Below, piece after piece: positions 37,291 through 45,700 of a DNA stretch of 64,000 bases. The notes under the pieces were generated by a model that saw only the letters and a program-made list of their open reading frames with translations, was not told the DNA's origin and did no database searches. The stretch spans positions 18,267 to 82,266 of the forward strand of contig QFQX01000015.1 in assembly GCA_003248775.1 (NCBI GenBank), given 5' to 3'. This DNA is from Shinella sp. (GTDB taxonomy: Bacteria; Pseudomonadota; Alphaproteobacteria; Rhizobiales; Rhizobiaceae). Numbering within the stretch: position 1 is the first letter of the stretch; the number at the start of each line of letters is the position of its first letter. The position numbers and the translations under genes were made by a program.

Positions 37291-37683
37291 GTGACTGGCC
37301 CTCAGGGAAAACCAGGGCCGGTCGCCGATCAACGAAATCAGAACCTTCAGATAATCCGCCGGCTTCTGAGCACAGAGGTGAAGCGGAATGCCTTTTGCCG
37401 CGATTTCCGACAGCGGTGACCCCGACACAATGCGGAATGGAACACCGGATCGCTGCAATCTTTCCACGACGGGCGTGACGGCCCCGTCGCGTACGTGAAA
37501 GTCGAGAATCGCCGCCGAGATCCGCTCGTGATCCAGAACGTCGAGCGCATCCGCCACCGTTTCCACCGTCATGACGTTCACGCCGGCACGGGCGACACTT
37601 TCCGCCGCATCCATGGAAATCAGCACGTCGTCCTCGACAATCAGGACCGTATCGGCCTCAAGTGGTTTAGCGTTTGGCTGCAT
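37288..37683 (-). CDS. Single-domain response regulator
   Basis: A 131-residue receiver domain with no output domain. The phosphoacceptor is Asp61 (AAILDFHV), the acidic pocket is Glu17-Asp18, and the conserved Lys107 is in AQKP. The switch residue is Ser87 (VSGSP) in place of Thr. Such stand-alone receivers pass phosphate in HWE/HisKA2-type relays common in rhizobia; no kinase is adjacent. Its stop codon falls inside a RIME palindrome. It is divergent from a small gene with an EcfG-type promoter. Confidence 0.85.
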   Translation of the reverse strand: MQPNAKPLEADTVLIVEDDVLISMDAAESVARAGVNVMTVETVADALDVLDHERISAAILDFHVRDGAVTPVVERLQRSGVPFRIVSGSPLSEIAAKGIPLHLCAQKPADYLKVLISLIGDRPWFSLRASH

Positions 37684-37793
37684 GATCTGTCTCCTTTTGC
37701 AACAGAACGCAGCCCGTCCGGTATTGTTCGGTTTTCCATGAATTCATGTCGTTTTTGGTTAATGAATCCCTTCTTTTCCAAACTTCGCTCCTC

Positions 37794-37818
37794 GGAACAT
37801 CGAGGATCTTCGAACGTT
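37794..37818 (+). promoter_or_regulatory. EcfG-type (general stress) promoter
   Basis: GGAAC at 37794-37798 and CGTT at 37815-37818, spaced by 16 bases, match the GGAAC-N16/17-CGTT consensus of alphaproteobacterial EcfG sigma factors. It points toward the small protein gene whose ATG is at 37941, giving a leader of about 115 bases. Confidence 0.7.
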
Positions 37819-37940
37819 GTAGTTTTCGGAAAAGCTCTTCCGGGAAAGCCCGTCGATCCGGCTCCGGAATATCCTCAGAACGATGAGAGCCGCTTCTGCG
37901 TTTCCATTTTCGCCGAAGCGCTCCAGAAGGGAGAAAGGCG

Positions 37941-38330
37941 ATGCAGGTCATCAGTACACAGGTTCATGAAGATGCCGGCCGCAAACCGGGATTCACGGTC
38001 GAATTCGTCTGCTATGGAGGCGAGATCGTTTCGGTTCACATGAAGCAGACCGAAGCGAACGGTATCAATCGCCATAACGCGCTGGAAAAGGCGCGAGCAT
38101 TCCTGCTTGAGGTCGGTTCGTTCGCCGGTGCCGACGACCGGTCCGCCATGCGCGACCGACTCGGAACGGATGAGACCGGTCTGTCGGATGCCGTGCTGAG
38201 CGCGCGCCGCTCGCAAGATGCCGAAGAACTGGAAACCCAGCTCGAAGAAGGTCTCGAAGATTCCTTCCCGGCCAGCGACCCGGTATCCGCGACCTATTCC
38301 TCCACGCCCGGAAGAGCCGGACGGCATTAA
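37941..38330 (+). CDS. Small hypothetical protein, probable general stress response gene
   Basis: A 129-residue acidic soluble protein with a strong GGAG ribosome site. The first part (about 1-60) has the strand-rich segment FTVEFVCYGGEIVSVHMKQ. The C-terminus carries EEGLEDSFPASDPVSATYSS, a short tail found on many small rhizobial stress-linked proteins. It is placed behind a GGAAC-N16-CGTT promoter, so induction by EcfG under stationary phase or stress is likely. Molecular function is unknown. Confidence 0.7.
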   Translation: MQVISTQVHEDAGRKPGFTVEFVCYGGEIVSVHMKQTEANGINRHNALEKARAFLLEVGSFAGADDRSAMRDRLGTDETGLSDAVLSARRSQDAEELETQLEEGLEDSFPASDPVSATYSSTPGRAGRH

Positions 38331-38367
38331 GGCAGTTCGAACTGCTTCGGGTGAAGCAGGAAAAAAC

Positions 38368-38395
38368 AAAAGGCCCATCAGATGATGGGCCTTTT
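38368..38395. terminator. Bidirectional Rho-independent terminator
   Basis: A perfect stem AAAAGGCCCATCA / TGATGGGCCTTTT with a two-base GA loop between two convergent genes. A-run on one side and T-run on the other allow it to stop transcription in both directions. Confidence 0.88.
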
Positions 38396-38433
38396 GTATG
38401 AGATGCTGTCGATATCGGCAATCGGCAGAAGAC

Positions 38434-39621
38434 TCAGAAGAACGCCTGAATGCCGGTCTGGGCGCGACCCAGGATCAGCGCATGCACATCATGGGTTCCC
38501 TCGTAGGTATTGACCGTCTCGAGGTTCTGGGCGTGACGCATGACATGATATTCGATCTGGATGCCGTTGCCGCCGTGCATGTCGCGGGCCATGCGCGCGA
38601 TATCCAGCGCCTTGCCGCAATTGTTGCGTTTGACGAGCGAGATCATTTCCGGCGCGAACTGGTGTTCGTCCATCAGCCGCCCGACGCGCAGCGAGGCGAA
38701 AAGGCCAAGCGTGATTTCCGTCTGCATGTCGGCAAGCTTCTTCTGGTAGAGCTGCGTGCCGGCCAGCGGCTTGCCGAACTGCTTGCGGTCCAGGCCATAC
38801 TGGCGGGCGCGGAACCAGCAATCTTCCGCCGCGCCAAGCACACCCCAGGAAATGCCGTAGCGGGCACGGTTGAGGCAGCCGAACGGTCCCTTGAGGCCGG
38901 ATACGCCCGGCAGCAATGCGTCTTCGCCAACTTCAACGCCATCGAGCACGATCTCGCCGGTCACCGAAGCACGCAGGGAAAGCTTGCCACCGATCTTCGG
39001 CGCCGACAGGCCCTTCATTCCCTTTTCCAGCACGAAGCCGCGGATCTCGCCGCCATGCGCTTCCGACTTCGCCCAGACGACGAAGACGTCGGCGATCGGC
39101 GCATTGGAAATCCACATCTTGGAGCCGCGCAGGCGATAACCGCCCTCGATCTTTTCGGCACGCGTCTTCATGCCGCCCGGATCGGAGCCGGCATCCGGTT
39201 CGGTCAAGCCGAAGCAACCGATCAGCTCGCCCGAAACGAGGCCGGGCAGGTACTTGTCCTTCTGGTCTTCGGAGCCATAGGCATAGATCGGATGGATGAC
39301 CAGCGACGACTGTACGCTCATCATCGAGCGATAGCCGGAATCGATGCGCTCGACTTCACGGGCGACGAGGCCGTAGGAGACATAGTTTGCACCGGCTGCG
39401 CCGTATTTTTCCGGCAGCGTCAGGCCAAGCAATCCAGCTTGGCCCATGAGACGGAAGATTTCCGGCTCGACCGTTTCCCCGAGATACGCCTCGTTCACGC
39501 GCGGCAGAAGCTCGCTTTCGGCAAAGGACGCTGCCGCCGACTGGATCATCCGTTCGTCTTCGGAAAGAACCTCCGCCATCAGGAAAGGATCGCTCCAGGA
39601 AAAAGGCCGCATATCGCTCAT
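38434..39621 (-). CDS. gcdH: Glutaryl-CoA dehydrogenase
   Basis: A 395-residue acyl-CoA dehydrogenase. It shows CFGLTEPDAGSDPGGMKTRA at the flavin/substrate site and KMWISNAPIADVFVVWAK. Near the C-terminus is TYEGTHDVHALILGRAQTG with the catalytic Glu374, in the position and context specific to glutaryl-CoA dehydrogenases. It converts glutaryl-CoA to crotonyl-CoA in lysine, hydroxylysine and tryptophan breakdown. ATG 39621 follows an AGAGGA ribosome site. It is divergent from a LysR gene, the usual arrangement for this enzyme. Confidence 0.9.
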   Translation of the reverse strand: MSDMRPFSWSDPFLMAEVLSEDERMIQSAAASFAESELLPRVNEAYLGETVEPEIFRLMGQAGLLGLTLPEKYGAAGANYVSYGLVAREVERIDSGYRSMMSVQSSLVIHPIYAYGSEDQKDKYLPGLVSGELIGCFGLTEPDAGSDPGGMKTRAEKIEGGYRLRGSKMWISNAPIADVFVVWAKSEAHGGEIRGFVLEKGMKGLSAPKIGGKLSLRASVTGEIVLDGVEVGEDALLPGVSGLKGPFGCLNRARYGISWGVLGAAEDCWFRARQYGLDRKQFGKPLAGTQLYQKKLADMQTEITLGLFASLRVGRLMDEHQFAPEMISLVKRNNCGKALDIARMARDMHGGNGIQIEYHVMRHAQNLETVNTYEGTHDVHALILGRAQTGIQAFF

Positions 39622-39718
39622 CACTCATATCCTCTTCAGATTTTAAGCCAGATTGACGAATTCGGCCCCTTGCGCAAGCCATGTTTACTCATGCTGCCAT
39701 CAGGTCTATTCATATCGG

Positions 39719-40651
39719 ATGCTGACCCATCAACGCCGTTTCCTGCCCTCCACCAGCGCGCTCGCGGCCTTCGATTCCGTGGCAAAGCTCGGAAGCTTCT
39801 CCGCCGCAGCCAACGAACTGGCGCTGACCCAAGGGGCCATCAGCCGGCAGATATCCCTTCTGGAAGATCAGCTTGGCGTCAAGCTCTTCGAGCGCAACAA
39901 TCGCGGCGTCGAATTGACGCCCATCGGCCGCGATTACGCCAAGGGCATCGGCGACGCGCTGGCGACGATCCGTACGCTTTCTCTCGAAGCAATGGCCAAG
40001 GCGGGCGACACTCATCTGCGCCTTGCGATGCTGCCGACCTTCGGCACCCGCTGGCTGATGCCGCGCATACCGGATTTCCTCGCCCGCAATCCCTCGATCA
40101 TCATCGATTTCGCCACCCGCATCGGGCAGTTCGATTTCGAAAGCTCCGGGCTGGACGCCGCCATTCATATCGGCGAGCCGAACTGGCCCGGCACCGATTG
40201 CCAGTTCCTGATGCAGGAGATGGTGGCGCCCGTCTGCAGCCCGGCCTTTCTGCGCGATCACCCGGTCGCGAGTGCGCAAGACCTGCTCTCCATGCCGCTC
40301 TTCGATCTCGCCTCGCGGCCCCGCGCCTGGGAACACTGGTTCGCAAGTCTGGACATACCAAACGGCCGCGGTGGCGGCATGCGCTTCGAACAGATTTCCA
40401 ACGTGGTGCAGGCCTGCCTCGCCGGTCTCGGCATCGCCCTTGTCCCGACGTTCCTGATCGAACCCGAGCTTTCCAGCGGCCAACTGGTTCGCGCCTGGAA
40501 CCATGAGGTCAGGAGCGCCAGCGCCTATTACCTTGTCAGGCCCCTTTCGAAGATGGCCTACCCGCCCGCCACCGCCTTTTCGCAATGGCTTCTGGAACAG
40601 GTACGCGAGTTCAACTCCCGGCAGACCGGTCGGAGCGAACAGATATCCTGA
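39719..40651 (+). CDS. LysR-family regulator divergent from gcdH
   Basis: A 310-residue GcvA-like LysR regulator. The DNA-binding domain lies in residues 12-65 (FDSVAKLGSFSAAANELALTQGAISRQISLLE) and the effector domain starts with LAMLPTFGTRWLMPRIPDFL. The 97-base gap to gcdH holds both start regions, so it very likely regulates gcdH and itself. Glutarate or glutaryl-CoA is the probable effector by context. It is a close relative of the LysR at 22622-23566. Confidence 0.85.
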   Translation: MLTHQRRFLPSTSALAAFDSVAKLGSFSAAANELALTQGAISRQISLLEDQLGVKLFERNNRGVELTPIGRDYAKGIGDALATIRTLSLEAMAKAGDTHLRLAMLPTFGTRWLMPRIPDFLARNPSIIIDFATRIGQFDFESSGLDAAIHIGEPNWPGTDCQFLMQEMVAPVCSPAFLRDHPVASAQDLLSMPLFDLASRPRAWEHWFASLDIPNGRGGGMRFEQISNVVQACLAGLGIALVPTFLIEPELSSGQLVRAWNHEVRSASAYYLVRPLSKMAYPPATAFSQWLLEQVREFNSRQTGRSEQIS

Positions 40652-40691
40652 TTTGATGGCCTGTCGAGGCGACCGAGCATCACCTTGACCA

Positions 40692-40708
40692 AAGTCATCC
40701 GATGACTT
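40692..40708. promoter_or_regulatory. Perfect 17-base palindrome before the GntR gene
   Basis: AAGTCATC-C-GATGACTT lies 12 bases upstream of the GntR ATG, directly after a TTGACC -35-like hexamer (40685-40690). Size, symmetry and position fit an autoregulatory operator for the FadR-type repressor that follows. Confidence 0.6.
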
Positions 40709-40720
40709 AATCATCATGCC

Positions 40721-41395
40721 ATGAAGGCACTTCACAAAACCAGCCTCGCCGATACCGCTGCCGAAGCGCTGCGCGCGGAAATTCGCAGCGGTCGCTGGGC
40801 GGTCGGCTCCCGTGTCCCCAACGAAGCGACCCTTTCGGAAACCCTCGGCGTCAGCCGCGGAACCATCCGCGAGGCTGTGCGGGTTCTGGCTTCGCAGGGA
40901 CTTCTCGACGTGCGTCACGGTTCGGGAACCTATGTGCGCTCCCTCGTGGAAACCGATGGCGCGCTGGACGCGGCGCGGCGCGCCAGCCTGCGTGATCGTT
41001 TCGAGGCCCGCTGCGCCCTCGATGTCGAGGCAGCCCGCCTTGCCGCACTTCGCGCCAACGCCGCAACCATCGCCCGCCTGCGCGCCTTGCTCGCTCAGCG
41101 CGGCAACTCGGACAAGGGCGACCGCGCCGCCTTCATCGCGCGCGATTTCGCCTTCCACCGGGCCGTCGTCGCCGCTTCCGACAATCGGGCTCTGGTCGAA
41201 CTCTACAACTTTTTCTCCGCCACGATCGCCGAGACCATCGAAGCCACGACTATGGGCGACCTGCCCGAGCCCGACATGGCCGCCCATATGGCAATCGTCG
41301 ATGCGATCGAAACCGGCGAGCCCGACAAGGCGGACGCCGCCGTGCGCCGCTTCATGGACCCGGTCTTTGCCTATCTCGACCGCCGGAACGACTGA
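40721..41395 (+). CDS. GntR-family (FadR/FCD) transcriptional regulator
   Basis: A 224-residue regulator. The N-terminal winged helix is at residues 5-70 (VPNEATLSETLGVSRGTIREAVRVLASQGLL), and the all-helical FCD ligand domain has its metal-binding histidines in DFAFHRAVVAAS and MAAHMAIVDAIE. The final stop codon overlaps the start of the transporter gene (TGATG), so the pair is co-translated and the regulator probably controls the transporter. The ligand is unknown. Confidence 0.87.
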   Translation: MKALHKTSLADTAAEALRAEIRSGRWAVGSRVPNEATLSETLGVSRGTIREAVRVLASQGLLDVRHGSGTYVRSLVETDGALDAARRASLRDRFEARCALDVEAARLAALRANAATIARLRALLAQRGNSDKGDRAAFIARDFAFHRAVVAASDNRALVELYNFFSATIAETIEATTMGDLPEPDMAAHMAIVDAIETGEPDKADAAVRRFMDPVFAYLDRRND

Positions 41396-42675
41396 TGACC
41401 GACAATGCCGATAGCCATACGCTCGACCTCGCGGACGAGCTTCTGATCGACGCCGAAGACGCGCCTTCAACCGCCATCACCGAGACCACAGGTCCTGCCA
41501 GCCGCTGGCTGCTGGCCGTCAGCCTCGTGCTGATCGCATTCAACCTTCGCCCGGTCTTCTCCAGTGCATCGGCCCTGCTGCCCGAAATCCGTTCGGAGCT
41601 TGGCCTTTCGGCCCTCGGTACCAGCCTGCTCACCACTATTCCCGTCATCTGCCTCGGTCTCTTCTCCCCGCTGGCGCCTCGCCTTGCACAAAGGATCGGC
41701 GCGGAAAGAGCCTTGCTCTTCGCCGTCCTGCTGCTGGCAACCGGAACCGCCTTGCGGGGCCTTTCCTCGCTTCCGCTGCTCTTCTTCGGCACCGCCCTTG
41801 CCGGCGCCTGCATTGCCATCGGCAATGTCCTCCTGCCGGGTCTGGTCAAGCGGGATTTTCCCGACCGCACGGCGCTGATGACCGGCTTCTACACCATGGC
41901 GCTCTGCGCCGGGGCCGCAGGTGCTGCGGGCTTGAGCCTGCCGGTGGAAAAAGCCTTCGGCGGGTCTCTCGGCGCGGCGCTTGCCTTCTGGGCCCTGCCC
42001 GCCTTCGTGGTGGCATTGATCTGGCTGCCGCAGGCATTGCGAAGCGCCAAACCCGCCAAGGGCAGCGGCATCCGCATCGAAGGCCTCTGGCGCGACAGGC
42101 TGGCCTGGCAGGTCACGCTGTTCATGGGGCTGCAATCGGCGCTCGCCTATTGCGTCTTCGGCTGGCTGGTCCCCATCCTGCGCGAACGCGGCATCGACGG
42201 GGTAACGGCCGGGGTCATCGTTTCTGTCTCGGTGATGGTGCAGTCGGCGTCCTGCATCGTCGCGCCGCAAATCGCGGTGCGCGGACGCGACCAGCGGTTC
42301 ATCAATGTTACGCTGGTCGCATTCGCAGTCGTCGCCTTGCTCGGTCTCCTCTTCGCACCCCTCTCCACGATATGGATCTGGGCAGTGCTTCAGGGCATCG
42401 GTCAGGGCGGCCTGATTGCCGTCGCCATGACCGCCATCGTGCTGCGCTCGCCGGATTCCCATGTCGCCGCGCATCTCTCGGGGATGGCGCAGTTCATCGG
42501 ATATCTTCTGGCGGCCATCGGCCCCCTGCTTGTCGGGTTGATCAGAAGCTGGACGGGAAGTTTTTCGGCGACGGCACTACTTTTCGTCGCACTCGGCCTC
42601 GGCGCTGCGATCAATGGCTGGGGCGCCGGACGTCTCGCCCATGTGAACGTCCGTTCGGTGCCCACCGAAAAATAA
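41395..42675 (+). CDS. MFS transporter of the CynX/NimT family
   Basis: A 426-residue major facilitator protein with about 12 membrane helices after a roughly 35-residue cytoplasmic N-terminus. LVLIAFNLRPVFSSASALLPEIRSELGLS is the signature opening of the CynX/NimT (cyanate/2-nitroimidazole) subfamily. Members include cyanate and drug exporters. Overlap with the GntR gene suggests ligand-controlled expression. Substrate cannot be predicted. Confidence 0.85.
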   Translation: MTDNADSHTLDLADELLIDAEDAPSTAITETTGPASRWLLAVSLVLIAFNLRPVFSSASALLPEIRSELGLSALGTSLLTTIPVICLGLFSPLAPRLAQRIGAERALLFAVLLLATGTALRGLSSLPLLFFGTALAGACIAIGNVLLPGLVKRDFPDRTALMTGFYTMALCAGAAGAAGLSLPVEKAFGGSLGAALAFWALPAFVVALIWLPQALRSAKPAKGSGIRIEGLWRDRLAWQVTLFMGLQSALAYCVFGWLVPILRERGIDGVTAGVIVSVSVMVQSASCIVAPQIAVRGRDQRFINVTLVAFAVVALLGLLFAPLSTIWIWAVLQGIGQGGLIAVAMTAIVLRSPDSHVAAHLSGMAQFIGYLLAAIGPLLVGLIRSWTGSFSATALLFVALGLGAAINGWGAGRLAHVNVRSVPTEK

Positions 42676-42709
42676 GATGAGACTGTGTCATCACGCACAG
42701 CCTCATCTT
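42674..42709 (+). terminator. Terminator-like hairpin after the MFS gene
   Basis: An imperfect stem AAGATGAGACTGTG / CACAGCCTCATCTT with an 8-base loop, beginning inside the stop codon of the MFS gene. It lacks a long T-run. Confidence 0.55.
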
Positions 42710-42782
42710 CGGTCCAATTGACAAGCTGTTGTTATGGAAGAAGAGTACCTCCCAATAAAACGGTCAGCGTGGGAGGGACAGA

Positions 42783-45700
42783 ATGTCTAGGCGCAAGGCT
42801 TTAGGTTTTCTCGCAAGATTCCTGGCAATCTCGCTGCTGGCGATGCCGGCAATCGCGGCCGACACCCGCAGCATCGTCACGACTCCGGACGGCGATTACT
42901 TCGGTTTCGACCTGCGGACCGAGAAAAACCTCTCGCTCGACGAATGCGAGGCAAGCTGCATCGCGGACGGCTCCTGCCGCGCCTTCACCTACAATCCGAA
43001 GGTGAAATGGTGCTTCCTGAAATCCGACTTCAACCAGCTCAACACCTTTGCCGGCGCGATTGCCGGTCGCGTGGTGGAAGCAGGTGTTACGGAGGATCTC
43101 GGGGCCGCCAAGCGCCCCGAATTCGTCTCCGACCAGTTGATGGAGGATGCCCGCACGCAGCGTGCCGACCTCTCGCTCGGAGAAGACCAGCAGCAGCTCG
43201 GTCAGGGTGCTCTTCTCGTCATCGCCCGTCAGTCGCTTGTGAACAACAACATCGACGCAGCACTCTACGCCTTCAAGGGTGCGCTTGCGATCACCCCGGA
43301 CGACTCTGCCATCTGGCTGGAAATGGCTCGCGCCGCCAATACAGTCTCAGGCAACAGCAGCGTCACCGGACAGGGCGTGCTCGCCGCGCTCAACGGCTAC
43401 CTGCAGAGCCGCGACACCCAGACCCGCGCCGATGCGCTCGCCACCCTTGCCAAGGGCCTCGAAAATTCAGAGGACTACCGCAACGCGCTGAACGCCTACA
43501 AGGAAAGCCTCAAGCTCGTCACCGCCAAGACCGTACAGGCCGCCTATAACGACTTGCGTTCCCGCAAGGGCTTCCGTGTCATCTCCAACAGCGTCGATGC
43601 CGACAGCCTGACGCCGCGCGCCTGCGTCGAATTCTCCGACCCGCTGGTCAAGCGCGGGGTAGATTACACGCCCTTCGTGACACTCGACGGCGCAGCGCCC
43701 AAGGCGCTTGAAGCCAAGGACAACCAGATCTGCGTCGAGGGCCTGACCCACGGCGCACGTTACAAGCTGGCGCTGCGCGCCGGCCTGCCCTCCTCCGTCG
43801 AGGAAAGCCTCGAAGCGCAGGTCGATCTCGATATCTATGTCCGCGACCGCTCTGCATCGGTTCGCTTCACCGGCGACAGCTTCGTCCTGCCCTCCACGGC
43901 GCGGCGCGGCATTCCGCTGGTTTCGGTCAACACCGACAGCGCCAACCTCAAGCTCTACCGCATCGGCGACCGCAACGTCGCTCCGCTGCTCGCCGCCTCG
44001 CAGTTCCTCACCCAGCTCGACGGCTACAGCGCCGACCGCATCGAAAGCGAAACCGGTGAACTCGTATGGCAGGGTTCGATCGATATCGCCACCGAACTCA
44101 ACAAGGACGTCGTCACCAGCTTCCCGGTGGATGAGGCCCTGCCCCAGCGCAAACCCGGCATCTACGTGATGACGGCATCAGTCGCCAATGCCAGCTCCGA
44201 GAACTGGGACAGCCGCCCGACCCAGTGGTTCGTCGTCTCCGATATCGGGCTTTCCACCTTTGCCGGCACCGATGGTCTGCACGTCTTTGCCCGCTCTCTT
44301 GCGACGGCAAAGCCGCTGGCTGGCGTCGATCTCCAGCTTATCGCCAAGAACAACGAGGTGCTGGCGACAGCGAAGACGGATGACGATGGCCACGCCCGCT
44401 TCGATGCCGGCCTGATCCGCGCCGGCGCGGCACTTGCCCCCGCCGTCATCACCGCTCGCTCGCAGGACGACGACAACGTCTTCCTCGACATGACCCGCGC
44501 CGGTTTCGACCTTTCGGACCGTGGCGTCACCGGACGGCCCGCTCCCGGCGCAATCGATCTACTCGCCTGGACCGAACGCGGCATCTACCGCCCCGGCGAA
44601 ACCGTGCATGCAGCGGCACTCGCCCGCGACATCGAGGCAGACTCCATCGACCGGCTGCCGCTTACCTTCATCTTCTCGCGGCCTGATGGCGTTGAATTCC
44701 GCCGCATGGTGGTCACCAGCGAAACGCTCGGCGGCTATGCTGTCGATCTGCCTCTGCTCGCCAATTCCATGCGCGGCACGTGGAGCCTCGCGATCCATAC
44801 CGATCCGAAAAAGGAGGCCATCGCCCGCCAGACCTTCCTGGTCGACGATTTCGTGCCGGACAGGCTGGAATTCGACATCACCAGTGAAGCGAAGGACATC
44901 GAACCCGGAGCCTCCGTCCCGGTCAGCGTCGACGGACGCTATCTCTATGGCGCACCCGCCGCCGGGCTGTCGCTTGAGGGTGAAGTCAACATTCGCCCGA
45001 CCCGAAGCCATCCGGACTATGAGCGCTATGTCTTCGGTCTTGCCGACGAGGAGGCAGGCGAAGAAACCCAGGTGCCGCTCGAAGCGCTGGAACCGCTGGA
45101 TGAGGACGGCAAGACGACCTTCGACGTCGAACTCGGCGAACTGCCGTCGACAACGCAGCTTCTCAACGCCGAAGTCGTGCTGCGCCTTGTCGAAGGCGGT
45201 GGCCGCGCCGTGGAGCGCAAGCTCACGCTTCCGGTTCGCCCCGAAGGCCCGATGATCGGCATCAAGCCCGAATTCACCGGCGACCTCGCTGAAAATTCGA
45301 TCGCGAAGTTCAACGTCATCGCGCTCGGTCCAGATGGCAAGCGTCAAGCGCTCGCCGGTGCCAAGTGGAAACTCGTCAGCCTCGAGCGGAATTACCAGTG
45401 GTATCGCGAAGGGACTTCCTGGCGTTACGAGCCGATCATCACCACCAAGCAGGTGGCGGATGGCACCGTCGATATTTCCGCCGATGGGACCGAGGTGTCC
45501 GCTCCGGTGCAATGGGGCCGCTACCGCCTCGAAATCGAAACGGCGATCCTCAACGGTCCTGCGACCAGCGTGGAATTCGACGCTGGCTGGTTCGTCGAAG
45601 CGAGCACCACCGAAACGCCCGATGCGCTTGAAATCGGCCTCGACAAGGAGAGCTACGCCATCGGCGATACGGCGACCCTGAAGGTCTCGCCGCGCTTTGC

